Below are positions 34,301 to 43,380 of a stretch of 64,000 nucleotides of DNA, piece by piece; position 1 is the stretch's first letter, and the number at the start of each line of letters is the position of its first letter. Both the position numbers and the translations under genes were made by a program. The DNA comes from Paraburkholderia azotifigens. GTDB lineage: Bacteria; Pseudomonadota; Gammaproteobacteria; Burkholderiales; Burkholderiaceae. Location: assembly GCF_007995085.1 (NCBI RefSeq), contig NZ_VOQS01000005.1, positions 496,001-560,000 of the forward strand, written 5' to 3'. The notes beneath the pieces were generated by a model. That model had not been told where the DNA came from. It searched no databases and saw only the letters and a program-made list of their open reading frames with translations.

Positions 34301-35424
34301 GGGTAGAGGCCCGTGCGGGCGAATGAAATGGCGCGCTCGTCGATGTCGGTCGCAAACACCTGGAACGAAATGCCTTCCGCCGATTTGAGCGAGCGCTCCT
34401 GCAGCAGCATGGCGAGCGAATAGGCTTCTTCGCCCGTCGCGCAGCCGACCGACCACGCGCGGATCCGGTCCTGCTCGCCGCGCCCTTCGAACAGCTGCGG
34501 CAGCACTTCGCGTTCGAGCACGTCGAAGGCTTCCTTGTCGCGGAAGAAGTTGGTCACGCTGATCAGCATGTCCTGCAGCAGCGCCTGGGTTTCGTCCGGA
34601 TGCAGATGCAGGTGGTCGCGATAGGCCTGCAGGTCGGTGATGCCGTTGACCTGCAGACGCCGCTCGATACGGCGCAGGACGGTGGCCCGCTTGTAATGGC
34701 GGAAGTCGTGGCCGGTGCGCGTGCGCAGAATCACCATGATTTCGCGCAACGCGCGCTCGGCGGATTCGTTGGAAATGTTTTCATCGCGCTCGTCGCCTTC
34801 GACGATGGGCAGATGAATTTCCTTCGCGGTCATCCACAGATCCAGCAGCCGCTGGGGCATTTCGGCCGCCGTCAGCACGAAGTCGACCATGCCCGTCGCG
34901 ATCGCGCTGCGCGGCATGCTGTCGTATTCGGCTTCAGTGGGATCCTGCGCGAACGTGATGCCGCCCATCTCCTTCACGCGCGACAGCCCGACCGAGCCGT
35001 CCGAACCCGCGCCCGACAGCACGATGCCGATCGCGCGTTCGCGATGCACTTCGGCGAGCGTGCGGAAGAACAGGTCGATCGCCGCGCGGCGGCCGTCTTC
35101 CGCCTGTTTAGGCGCGACGCGCAGATAGTCGTCGACCATCGTCAGTTCGAGTGAAGGCGCGATCAGGTAGACGTGGTCGGGCTCGATGGGGGTGGGGCTC
35201 GTGACTTCGAGCACGGGCATGTCGGTGGCCTTCTGGAGCAGCGAGGCCAGATTGCTTGCGTGATCGGGCGCCAGATGGACGATCACCACGAAGGCCATCG
35301 ACGTGTGGGCGGGCAACGCTTCGAAGAACTCCCGGAGTGCGCTCAGTCCACCCGCAGAAGCACCAATACCGACGATCGGAAAATTGGCCTGGCTGGGCAG
35401 TGTCTGTGCACGTTTTTTCGGCAT
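31345..35424 (-). CDS. CheB-CheR-PAS-histidine kinase-receiver hybrid protein
   Basis: A 1359-residue multidomain signalling protein. Residues 13-200 are a CheB methylesterase (S23 in GIGASAGG, H50 in IVHLAPDH, aspartate in SGAGSDG). Residues about 215-490 are a CheR methyltransferase (RAWSVGCATGEEAYSLAML). A PAS domain, a long coiled coil at about 650-730 (repeated EELQ/EELR heptads) and two further PAS domains follow. The kinase has phospho-acceptor H1006 in VSHELKHPLN, then an ATPase domain with GTGIEPLLLPHIF and GLGIGLALVR. A receiver ends the protein with D1291 in LSDIGM. Such fusions govern general stress or motility-like outputs; no chemotaxis operon is adjacent. Confidence 0.95.
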   Translation of the reverse strand: MPKKRAQTLPSQANFPIVGIGASAGGLSALREFFEALPAHTSMAFVVIVHLAPDHASNLASLLQKATDMPVLEVTSPTPIEPDHVYLIAPSLELTMVDDYLRVAPKQAEDGRRAAIDLFFRTLAEVHRERAIGIVLSGAGSDGSVGLSRVKEMGGITFAQDPTEAEYDSMPRSAIATGMVDFVLTAAEMPQRLLDLWMTAKEIHLPIVEGDERDENISNESAERALREIMVILRTRTGHDFRHYKRATVLRRIERRLQVNGITDLQAYRDHLHLHPDETQALLQDMLISVTNFFRDKEAFDVLEREVLPQLFEGRGEQDRIRAWSVGCATGEEAYSLAMLLQERSLKSAEGISFQVFATDIDERAISFARTGLYPDSILADVTTSRVRQFFSKDAAHYRVKKELREHMLFAHHNVLSDPPFSRLDLICCRNLLIYLDREAQIEILKMFHFALRPGGVLFLGSSESADSVSSMFSVIDKRNRIYRANMAVRGDTPVPVAMSGMASTRPIVATVQPPGRRRFSFGDLHQRLVEQYAPPSVLVSRDSEIVHLSDRAGRFLQYSGGEPSHNIVAVVRAELRLELRTAIYQALHTNRSVEARRVRIVREGRSYFVNMTARPVHDPEANADFVLVLFDEVEDSMGGSETSSADAQKDPIISQLERELQRTKEQLQSTIEQSETSTEELKASNEELQAINEELRSATEELETSKEELQSINEELTTVNAELKSKVEETGKINDDLQNLIAANDIGTIFVDRNICIKRYTPRATDVFSIIPSDIGRSLLDITHRLEYDKLADDAAEAFDSLRLIERELKSNDGRWYLARFVPYRTTEDRIDGAVLSFIDITGRRQAEDLLREGERRMRIVAEGTKDYAIITFDDEGLVTSWNAGAERIFGYTEAEMIGQSADILSTEEDRAANIAQQEFAEARLNGRTDEERWHVRKDGTRFFASGVLSRLDEAGVSGFAKIARDLGEFSHATAERGTQNELLRAATERDAQRRRDEFLAVVSHELKHPLNLISASAELIARAPETRQSLNISRAADTIRRTVIGQAQIIDDLLDISRVRTGKLSIVRTIVDMREIVQRVCNAVQDDARQRGIAFSLTMSESPVIVYADLTRVEQIVWNLISNALKFTTRGSVVVSLQTNEHAEAVLRVTDTGTGIEPLLLPHIFDMFQQSRDPMARRAGLGIGLALVRDLVNLHGGAVRAESEGVGRGATFTVTLPTHRTLHYARAADGHATDSLQGVRVLMVDDDAATVETFRLLLEGEGAIVQTATSGEEALAMLNGNVPDVVLSDIGMHGMDGFEFVGKLRQEPGMKSVICIALSGFGQEADVKMAENAGFDAHLKKPVMLEELLHVFSRLRT

Positions 35425-35518
35425 GGCCGCAAGTCCATTGGAGAATAGGGATCGCCGCCGGTGGCTTTCCGCGTGGACTTTCCGCGTGGGCTTTCCGCAC
35501 TACCGGCGTAGACCGCTA

Positions 35519-36511
35519 TTATCGCTCTCGCAGAAGTGACTGCAAGAGTCCTGCCGCTTCGTTCGCACGGCGGGCAATGTCCTCTTCATAGGTCTGTGCG
35601 GCCTTGTCCCCCTGTCTGCCGAAATGCTCGCCCATCGCGCGGCTTGCCATCTCGCGCTCACGCAGCGCGCGCACGGCGTCCAGAAGCGAGCGTTCGACGT
35701 CGTCGCGGCGGCCGGCACCCAGCGATGCCGCAGAGAACGCGTGTCCTGTGTGACAGCGATAGCGCAGGAGGCGCGAATCCTTCACCTGCCAGAGCGAGCC
35801 GTGGCAGTCCGGACAGGTGAACATCGAGGGCAACGCAATTTCGCGCAATGACTCGGGCGGCGAAGGGTCCCCCACCCATGCGCGCTGCTCGGTCGTAACC
35901 CGTTGACGGGCGGCTGTGTGCCGCCCGTCAGGCTCTTTTCCCCGTGACTGGGGGACGCCGCCCGCCAGCTGGACGAGCCGCGCCGCGAGCCCGGCGAGAG
36001 GCAGGATGTAGTCGGCAAAGGGGGCGGCGTTGAGCGGCATGTCCTGCGCGAACGCGTCGGCGGGATCCTGCACCAGCGTCGCGCCGCCGCACGCCTGGAT
36101 GGCTTCGAGGCCCGCCGCGCCGTCGTCGAGCAGACCCGTCAGCACGACGCCGATGGCGCGCGAGCCCATTTCGGAGGCGGCGCTGCGAAAGAGCGGATCG
36201 ATGGCGGGGCGCGCGAAGTTTTCCTTTGCGCCCTGCACGAGACGAAAACAGGTCCCATCGACAATCAGATGCCGGTCCGGCGGCGCGACGTAAATCTTGC
36301 CACGCTTGTAGACCTGGCCATCCTCGGCGTGGCTGGCTTCGAGCGGGCCGGAACCGTTGAGAAGGGAGGGCAGCAGGCTCTCGTGCGAACCCACGTGCAG
36401 CACGATGGCCACGGTCGCGGGGAGGTCGGGCGGGAGCTGGGACGCGAGATCGCGCAGCGCGTCGACACCGCCCGCCGACGCACCTACTGCGATGAAGTCT
36501 CGGTGGGTCAA
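35519..36511 (-). CDS. CheB-type methylesterase without receiver domain
   Basis: A 330-residue protein. Residues 5-190 are a CheB catalytic domain with S12 in VGASAGG, H39 in IVLHVGSH and aspartate in LTGLLDDG. No N-terminal receiver is present. A C-terminal segment has a likely zinc ribbon, MFTCPDCHGSLWQVKD...LRYRCHTGHAFS, then a helical tail ending LLQSLLRER. Stand-alone CheB proteins of this form are common beside CheB-CheR-kinase hybrids, as here, 94 bases apart on the same strand. Its target is unknown. Confidence 0.92.
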   Translation of the reverse strand: MTHRDFIAVGASAGGVDALRDLASQLPPDLPATVAIVLHVGSHESLLPSLLNGSGPLEASHAEDGQVYKRGKIYVAPPDRHLIVDGTCFRLVQGAKENFARPAIDPLFRSAASEMGSRAIGVVLTGLLDDGAAGLEAIQACGGATLVQDPADAFAQDMPLNAAPFADYILPLAGLAARLVQLAGGVPQSRGKEPDGRHTAARQRVTTEQRAWVGDPSPPESLREIALPSMFTCPDCHGSLWQVKDSRLLRYRCHTGHAFSAASLGAGRRDDVERSLLDAVRALREREMASRAMGEHFGRQGDKAAQTYEEDIARRANEAAGLLQSLLRER

Positions 36512-36537
36512 GGTGCCTCCGCGTGGCCTGAACTCCT

Positions 36538-36790
36538 TTAAGTAGCAATCCGCATGCCGCGGTTTTTTCTTTGCTCGAAGGTGAACGAAGACACAGGCTC
36601 GCCCACCAGCAGCGACTGGCCGCGCCGTCGATCCAGACGGGCGTCCCCGTCATGTGGCGGGCGCGATCCGAGACGAGGAACGCGACCATTTCCGCGATGT
36701 CGAAGCCCGTGCCTGCCGCGCCTTTGATCGCCATCTTGCCGATCGCCGTCCCGTCTCTCGTCACAAGCGCTACCTGTCTTGCAGGTCCAT
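36538..36790 (-). pseudogene. Decayed short-chain dehydrogenase remnant
   Basis: The sequence preserves an SDR beginning (MDLQDR, then VALVTRDGTAIG) joined almost directly to an SDR ending (AEMVAFLVSDRARHMTGTPVWIDG, then QSLLVGEPVSSF). About 180 residues of the middle are missing. A frame change is needed between MDLQDR and VALVT, and a second, best explained by an extra GC, between WIDG and GQSLLVG. Three lesions mean no functional product. A normal SDR has about 250 residues. Confidence 0.78.
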
Positions 36791-36813
36791 TCGTGTCTCC
36801 ATGCGCCTTGCCT

Positions 36814-36837
36814 GTTCGTTAGCTTGTTCGTTAGCTT
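36814..36837. repeat. 12-bp tandem repeat, 2 copies
   Basis: GTTCGTTAGCTT occurs twice head-to-tail (36814-36825, 36826-36837) in the space between the SDR remnant and the zinc-finger microprotein gene; a partial copy follows. Confidence 0.9.
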
Positions 36838-36842
36838 GTCCG

Positions 36843-37013
36843 TCACCCGCCGCCGATGCCTTGCAGCACCTTGCCCGTCCCGTTGCACACGCTGCAGCGC
36901 TGTCCTTCGACCGTGCCTGTGCCATGGCATGCGCCGCATACGTCTTCGCCGACACCCGGAGCGTCGGGCGGCCCTTCGTCGCGGGGACTGAGGGGCGGTT
37001 CGTCTGGTTGCAT
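36843..37013 (-). CDS. 56-residue protein with one DnaJ-type zinc finger
   Basis: A tiny protein whose C-terminal half is a single DnaJ/Hsp40 cysteine-rich repeat pair, CGACHGTGTVEGQRCSVCNGTG. Two CxxCxG units are enough to ligate one zinc ion. The N-terminal half is acidic and proline-rich (MQPDEPPLSPRDEGPPDAP). GGAGG lies 5 bases before the ATG at 37013, a strong ribosome-binding site, so translation is likely; an ATG 12 bases upstream overlaps that site. It may be a minimal chaperone adaptor or zinc protein. No J-domain is present. Confidence 0.75.
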   Translation of the reverse strand: MQPDEPPLSPRDEGPPDAPGVGEDVCGACHGTGTVEGQRCSVCNGTGKVLQGIGGG

Positions 37014-37047
37014 GTTGGCCTCCATTGGGTATTAAGTTCGGATCGAT

Positions 37048-37079
37048 TTGCCTGATCGGTTGCCTGATCGGTTGCCTGG
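37048..37079. repeat. 12-bp tandem repeat, 2.7 copies
   Basis: TTGCCTGATCGG occurs at 37048-37059 and 37060-37071 with a partial third copy to 37079, just upstream of the zinc-finger microprotein gene, so it may lie in that gene's promoter or leader. Confidence 0.92.
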
Positions 37080-37109
37080 GGCTTGCAAGGGTGGCAAGCG
37101 CCGCGCACG

Positions 37110-37352
37110 TCACATCGCAGCGTCGCCGCCCAGCGATGGCGAAATCGTGCTGTCGCGATTGGGGTCGTCGGCGCGTTCGTCGGGACGCGCGGGTCTCATC
37201 GACACAGGCGGGTGATCGCGATAACAGCTTTCTACGCTGCCATTGACGAGACATCGCTGGAAGGCGTCGGCATCTTCCTTCCTTGCAAACGTGCAGGCGG
37301 TCTGCTCGACCAGGAGTTCGGTATCCGATGTGCGAATCGTAGTGATGCTCAT
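37110..37352 (-). CDS. 80-residue protein of unknown function
   Basis: Starts MSITTIRTSDTELLVEQTACTFARKEDADAFQRCLVNGSVESCYRD and ends in a Pro/Asp-rich tail. It has a mixed alpha/beta look and two to three cysteines, with no membrane span or signal peptide. GAGA lies about 7 bases before the start. I do not recognise a family. It is upstream of, and on the same strand as, the zinc-finger microprotein. Confidence 0.5.
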   Translation of the reverse strand: MSITTIRTSDTELLVEQTACTFARKEDADAFQRCLVNGSVESCYRDHPPVSMRPARPDERADDPNRDSTISPSLGGDAAM

Positions 37353-37641
37353 GATTTTCTCGCTGGCTGGGTTGCGTCCGCGACGCTGCTTGTCCGTATT
37401 GACGTGTATCGAGCGGCAAGCTGCGTTCCCGCTCCGGAAGCCGTTTCGGGCCGCAGTCCGAAACGACGGATGTACGATAACCAGCATTTACGGACACATT
37501 GCAGCGCTTAACAAGCATCCAGGCAAACGCTAGTCTTTTCACTGGTGTGAGCAGAACTGTTCCGGATAACGGGCGGTAGCTGCTCATGGAAAAGGCGATC
37601 GCTCGACGCCTTCATCGAGGTACCGTTCCGGACGATCAAAC

Positions 37642-37944
37642 ATGACGCGCAATCGACAGATGACTGGGCGTGTGGGCGGTATCACGGTTCAGGCGGCGTG
37701 CGGCGACCTGCATGTCATCGCGCTCTGGCGTTTGCTCACGGATGCGGGCGCGTGCATGCGGGGGACGTCGACGACCTGCGTGAGGCGCGAAGAGTTCGAG
37801 CGCATCACGATCAGTTTCGAACCGTTGGGCAGAGCGCAGGCCGACCGGATCCTGTCCAGCCTCAGGGAGCAGACGTGGATCACGCACGCGTTGCTCCACG
37901 TTCTCGCACCCGAACCCGAACCGGCGCCAAGCCGCGAAGCGTAA
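37642..37944 (+). CDS. 100-residue hypothetical protein
   Basis: The core GGITVQAACGDLHVIALWRLLTDAG...RREEFERITISFEPLGRAQADRILSSLREQTWI has alternating strand and helix segments similar to small ACT-like or ferredoxin-like folds, but I see no defining motif. A likely terminator follows about 90 bases later, which supports it as a transcription unit. The ATG at 37642 has no obvious ribosome-binding site. Confidence 0.55.
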   Translation: MTRNRQMTGRVGGITVQAACGDLHVIALWRLLTDAGACMRGTSTTCVRREEFERITISFEPLGRAQADRILSSLREQTWITHALLHVLAPEPEPAPSREA

Positions 37945-38032
37945 TGGCGGCGACGCGTTGAACCGCGTTGCCGCCCATCATTCCGTTGCTGCGGGCAACG
38001 GATAGCCGGAGGGCCATCTCTGGCGCCCGTGC

Positions 38033-38068
38033 GGCCGGCATCGTTCCCTGTGCCGGTCGCTTTTTTTC
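38033..38068 (+). terminator. Rho-independent terminator
   Basis: GGCCGGCA (38033-38040) pairs with TGCCGGTC (38051-38058, one G-U pair) and is followed by GC and seven T residues. Serves the upstream small plus-strand gene. A second stem without T tract (CCGTTGC/GCAACGG, 37983-38001) precedes it. Confidence 0.72.
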
Positions 38069-38209
38069 GTTCGCCTTGCGATCTTCGCGTAACCAGTCGA
38101 AATCGCGCGCTTTCAGACGCGCGGCGCATTGACTACATGCAGTGTGGCCGGATGCGGTGCCCGGCAGCGATGCCGCCGCCGGGATGCCGTAGGGAGAGGT
38201 GAAGGGCGC

Positions 38210-38371
38210 TCAATGCCGATGGTGCATCAGGTCGACGTAATGGGTATCGAGCCAGCGGGCGACTCGCCTCGGGCTGCCATGTCTGTCATGGTGGGCCGCC
38301 ATCCATAGCAGCACCGCGACCACGACCATCACGGCCGGCCCCAGCAGATAGGCGATCAGGGTTTCATTCAC
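38210..38371 (-). CDS. 53-residue membrane protein (GTG start)
   Basis: MNETLIAYLLGPAVMVVVAV continues LLWMAAHHDRHGSPRRV and ends in LDTHYVDLMHHRH. One membrane span is near residues 5-25, followed by a basic, histidine-rich cytoplasmic tail. GGAGG sits 5 bases before the GTG start at 38371, an excellent ribosome-binding site. The histidine clusters could bind metal. I do not recognise a family, but small single-span proteins often associate with respiratory or transport complexes. Confidence 0.68.
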   Translation of the reverse strand: MNETLIAYLLGPAVMVVVAVLLWMAAHHDRHGSPRRVARWLDTHYVDLMHHRH

Positions 38372-38938
38372 GGCATCCTCCGTTATGACGTGGCCGCTTT
38401 CATTCTAGGCGACCGCTCGCGCGATGCCCACCATGGAAGCCGTACATTGCCAGCAGGTGTCGAGTACTCATATATCCGCAATACATGCGATTCGATACCT
38501 GCATGCCGCACACCGCTTTGAACCTTCAGATTTGCCAGACAAGCGCCGACAGCCAGTTAAGCAATGGCAGAACGCGTCATCTGCGGTCGAGCTTTGTGCT
38601 GCTGGCGTCTGACAAAGCGATTCATCGTCAGCCATCTTGCATTCCCGTTTCCCCTGCCAGCAAGGGGTCACGTCACTCTGACGGCAGCCGCCCGGAGCGA
38701 CCCAAGGTCGCGGCGAGGCGGTTTGCGGGGCGCTTGCATGACGACATACCCTGACTTCGGGAGCCGCCATGCAGACGTGTGTGAAGAAATCGTGAAGCCG
38801 GCGACCGCGCTGCTTTTATTGCGCCCGGCTGCCTGTCGTGAAGAACCCGAGCGGATGGCGGACCTCGACCTGTCCGCGCTATTTTCCGAACGGGATGCAC
38901 GTGCGTAGTGCACATCGTGCATCCGTGCAGAAACGCGC
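38372..38938. other. 567-base region without a supported gene
   Basis: I see no convincing gene. Short plus-strand frames exist; the most plausible begins at 38738 (MTTYPDFGSRHADV) and would encode 56 residues, but lacks a good ribosome-binding site. The left end (38400-38560) is less GC-rich than its surroundings and may hold the promoter of the 53-residue membrane protein gene. Confidence 0.5.
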
Positions 38939-40498
<1,560 letters not shown>

Positions 40499-40954
40499 AT
40501 GCAGTCCACGAATTTCGTCAGTCTGAAGCTGCGTCCGTGCGAGCCCGGCGATGCGCCGATCCTGCTGAGGATATTGAAGCAGTCGACGGCCTTGCAGGCG
40601 CAAGGCTACGAGCTGCCTGGCGACGTCATGCAGTTCGGTCAACGGGACACGCAACTGGCCAAAGCCATGCTCGCGTGTGCCGACGACGTGCCCATCGGCG
40701 TTCTGGACATCGATCGGCGCCCCAGGGAATGGCGGCTCAGAGCGCTACATATCGATCTCGATCATCGGGGCAAAGGCTTCGGCAGTCTGCTGCTGACCGC
40801 CGTGCAGGACGAAGCGCAACTGGCGAGAGTCAACGTCTCGGCGATACTCGAAAGGGCAAATCCCGCCGTGCGTTTGTTCATCAAGCACGGGTTCGTCGTC
40901 GCGATGGAAACGGACACCGAGGTTCTGCTGAAGTGGCGCGTGCCGCTGCCCTGA
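40499..40954 (+). CDS. GNAT family N-acetyltransferase
   Basis: A 151-residue acetyltransferase. The acetyl-CoA-binding segment is LRALHIDLDHRGKGFGSLLLTAVQDEA (residues 80-106), preceded by the strands of the GNAT fold and followed by NPAVRLFIKHGFVVAMETDTEVLL, the standard C-terminal half. I start at 40499 (MQSTNFVSLKLRP), since the frame upstream adds eight residues without homology features. Substrate not assignable. It stands convergent with a LysR gene, 11 bases apart. Confidence 0.85.
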   Translation: MQSTNFVSLKLRPCEPGDAPILLRILKQSTALQAQGYELPGDVMQFGQRDTQLAKAMLACADDVPIGVLDIDRRPREWRLRALHIDLDHRGKGFGSLLLTAVQDEAQLARVNVSAILERANPAVRLFIKHGFVVAMETDTEVLLKWRVPLP

Positions 40955-40965
40955 GCCCGTAGCCT

Positions 40966-41922
40966 TCATTTGCGCGCAACGCGTTTTTTGCGCTCGCGCG
41001 TGTCGATGGCCGTATCGACGGGTGTGAAGGGCGCCTGGAAACGATCGACCAGGAAATCGATAAAAGCCCGCGCGCGAGCCGTCTGATTGCGCTGCCGCGA
41101 GTAATAGACGAACAGGTCGGCTGACGGCAGCACGGTATTGGGCAGCACCAGCTTGAGGCGTCCGCTCTGCACGTACTTCGCGAGATCCCATTCGGAACGG
41201 ATCAGGATGCCGTGACCGTCGAGCGCCCAGCGAAGCACGATGTCGCCGTCGTTGCTGGACAGTGCGCCCTTGACCTTGATCGCCTCGATGTGATCGTTGA
41301 CGATGTAGCGCCACACGCCATACGCGTCGTCGTTCTGCCGATGAATGATGCAGCGGTGCTGCTGCAAATCCTCCACGCGCTCAGGCGTTCCGAAGCGTTC
41401 CAGATACTTCGGCGATGCGCACAGAAAGCGGCGATTGCTCATGATGCGCCGTGCGCTCAGACGGCTGCCGGGTAGTTCGCCGAAGCGGATCGCCATGTCG
41501 AACGCGCCTTCTATCAGATCGACGGGCCGGTCCGTCACTTCGAACTGAACCTCGACATTCGGAAAGCGTCTCGCGAAGTCCGACACGAGCGGCGCGATCG
41601 TGGTTCTGCCAAAACCGAGCGTCGCGTTGATGCGCAGCAAGCCCTGCGGGTCGCGCTTCGCTCCCGAGATCGCCTCTTCCATTTCACGAACCTGTCCGAC
41701 TATCTGGCTCGCGTAGCGCAGATACGTTTCTCCCTCCGGCGTGAGACTGACGCTTCGCGTCGTCCGGTTGACGAGGCGCGCGCCGAGCCGTTTCTCGATG
41801 ATGCCGAGCCGTTTGGTCGCGGCAGGCGGCGTGAGGTCGAGCGCGCGGGCCGCGCCCGACATGCTCTTGAGCTTCGCAAGCAGAATGAAAAACTCGAAGT
41901 CGGAGGCGGTATCGGTATTCAT
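40966..41922 (-). CDS. LysR family transcriptional regulator, probable tartrate-locus regulator
   Basis: A 318-residue LysR regulator. The DNA-binding domain reads DFEFFILLAKLKSMSGAARALDLTPPAATKRL and EKRLGARLVNRTTRSVSLT (residues 8-58), followed by an effector domain of the DmlR/CrgA type. DmlR-type regulators control decarboxylating D-malate and tartrate enzymes in other bacteria. It diverges from the D-tartrate dehydratase gene, with a 133-base space containing a neat palindrome, so control of tartrate catabolism and autoregulation are likely. Confidence 0.92.
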   Translation of the reverse strand: MNTDTASDFEFFILLAKLKSMSGAARALDLTPPAATKRLGIIEKRLGARLVNRTTRSVSLTPEGETYLRYASQIVGQVREMEEAISGAKRDPQGLLRINATLGFGRTTIAPLVSDFARRFPNVEVQFEVTDRPVDLIEGAFDMAIRFGELPGSRLSARRIMSNRRFLCASPKYLERFGTPERVEDLQQHRCIIHRQNDDAYGVWRYIVNDHIEAIKVKGALSSNDGDIVLRWALDGHGILIRSEWDLAKYVQSGRLKLVLPNTVLPSADLFVYYSRQRNQTARARAFIDFLVDRFQAPFTPVDTAIDTRERKKRVARK

Positions 41923-41931
41923 GAATCGGTA

Positions 41932-41946
41932 TTCACTTTTAGTGAA
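41932..41946. promoter_or_regulatory. Palindrome TTCACTTTTAGTGAA, candidate LysR operator
   Basis: Six-base arms TTCACT and AGTGAA are separated by TTT, a compact T-N11-A-like dyad 10 bases before the LysR start codon. It lies in the divergent region shared with the tartrate dehydratase gene, as expected for the autoregulatory site of the adjacent LysR protein. Confidence 0.65.
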
Positions 41947-42055
41947 AGATGAAATGAATCCTGGTGAAGTGTAGCAGGCTCTTTCGCGGCTAAGCTACGT
42001 CCAGAATTGCAGCCGGCGTGGCGCAATAACTGTTCAAAAGTCAGGAGACAGTGCC

Positions 42056-43222
42056 GTGAGAATCGTTGAAATCCGCGAAAAGACCGTTCCCATCAGTTCC
42101 CCGATCCGCAACGCGTACATCGACTTCAGCAAGATGACGCTGAGTCTGGTGGCCGTGATGACGGACGTCATTCGCGACGGCAAGCCGGTGGTCGGATACG
42201 GCTTCAATTCGAATGGCCGCTATGGCCAGGGCAAGCTGATGCGTGAGCGCTTCATTCCCCGGCTGCTCGAAGCTGACCCTGCCTCGCTCGTCAACGATGC
42301 CGGCGACAATCTCGATCCCCACAAGATCTGGGCGACCATGTTCACGAACGAGAAGCCAGGCGGTCACGGCGAGCGTTCCGTCGCGATCGGCACGATCGAC
42401 ATGGCCATATGGGACGCCGTGGCGAAGATCGAAGGCAAGCCGCTGTTTCAGCTGCTGGCGGACCGTTACGGTAACGGCCAGCCGGACCGCAAGATCTTCG
42501 TCTACGCAGCGGGCGGTTACTACTACCCGGGCCAGGATCACGGCAAGCTGAAGGACGAGATGCGTAGCTATATCGACCGGGGTTATACGGTCGTGAAGAA
42601 AAAGATTGGCGGCGCGTCGCTCGATGAAGACCTGCGTCGCATCGACTCGATTCTGAGCGTGCTGCAGGACGGTCAGAAGCTCGCCGTCGACGCCAACGGC
42701 CGTTTCGATCTCGACACCGCGATCCAGTACGCGAAGGCGCTCTCGCAATACGACCTGTTCTGGTACGAAGAGCCGGGCGATCCGCTCGACTTCGAATTGC
42801 AGGCGGCACTGCGCAACTACTATGAGAAGCCGATGGCCACGGGCGAAGATCTTTTCTCGATGCAGGACGCCCGTAACCTGATCCGCTACGGCGGCATGCG
42901 TCCCGACCGCGACTGGCTGCAGTTCGATTGCGCGCTGAGCTATGGCCTCGTCGAGTATCTGCGCACGCTCGACATGCTGCATCAGCACGGCTGGTCAGCA
43001 AGCCGCTGCATTCCGCACGGCGGGCATCAGATGTCGCTGAACATCGCGGCGGGTCTGGGCCTTGGCGGCAACGAATCGTATCCGGATCTGTTCCAGCCGT
43101 ACGGCGGTTTTCCCGACGGCGTACGCGTCGAGAACGGCTACATCACCATGCCGGATCTGCCCGGTATCGGCTTCGAGGGCAAGTCCGACCTCATCGTCGA
43201 AATGCAGAAGCTGTCGGCATAA
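42056..43222 (+). CDS. tarD: D-(-)-tartrate dehydratase (enolase superfamily)
   Basis: A 388-residue member of the mandelate racemase group of the enolase superfamily that dehydrates D-tartrate to oxaloacetate. The resemblance to Bradyrhizobium TarD as I remember it is very close: GYGFNSNGRYGQG, KPGGHGERSVA, FVYAAGGYYYPG, DWLQFDCALSYG and ESYPDLFQPYGGFPDGVRVENG. Catalytic residues are in register: K181-x-K183 in VVKKKIGG, metal ligands in AVDANGRF, YEEPGDP and GEDLF, and H321 in CIPHGGHQ. Start is a GTG with CAGGAG about 7 bases before it. It is followed by a DctA-type carrier. Confidence 0.95.
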   Translation: MRIVEIREKTVPISSPIRNAYIDFSKMTLSLVAVMTDVIRDGKPVVGYGFNSNGRYGQGKLMRERFIPRLLEADPASLVNDAGDNLDPHKIWATMFTNEKPGGHGERSVAIGTIDMAIWDAVAKIEGKPLFQLLADRYGNGQPDRKIFVYAAGGYYYPGQDHGKLKDEMRSYIDRGYTVVKKKIGGASLDEDLRRIDSILSVLQDGQKLAVDANGRFDLDTAIQYAKALSQYDLFWYEEPGDPLDFELQAALRNYYEKPMATGEDLFSMQDARNLIRYGGMRPDRDWLQFDCALSYGLVEYLRTLDMLHQHGWSASRCIPHGGHQMSLNIAAGLGLGGNESYPDLFQPYGGFPDGVRVENGYITMPDLPGIGFEGKSDLIVEMQKLSA

Positions 43223-43237
43223 CGCCGCTCGCAGCAG

Positions 43238-43262
43238 GGCGCCGGCAGGGATAGCCGGCGCC
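43238..43262. other. Perfect 9-bp hairpin between tarD and carrier gene
   Basis: GGCGCCGGC (43238-43246) and GCCGGCGCC (43254-43262) flank a 7-base loop, 15 bases after the tarD stop. There is no T tract, so it may be a transcript-stabilising stem or partial terminator that lowers carrier expression. Confidence 0.6.
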
Positions 43263-43380
43263 GGCCTTCATAACAAAACCAGGCAACGCAGGCGAAAGCC
43301 GGCCTGTATCCGCCGCCTCGGCATGTCGGGCGGCGGACGCTCGCACTGTTTCGTCAGTAGAGACCATGCAGGAGACAGAC

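Noticed and set aside
31084..34326. A 1080-codon plus-strand reading frame opposite the CheB-CheR-kinase gene
   Set aside because: The minus-strand frame has recognisable domains throughout; this one is a histidine/arginine-rich GC shadow without family features.
36538..37587. A 349-codon minus-strand frame through the SDR remnant and small genes
   Set aside because: Only its last 30 codons match an SDR end; the rest is out of frame with the zinc-finger and hypothetical genes.
38424..38908. Several overlapping short plus-strand frames
   Set aside because: No ribosome-binding sites, no motifs and biased composition; not supported as genes.
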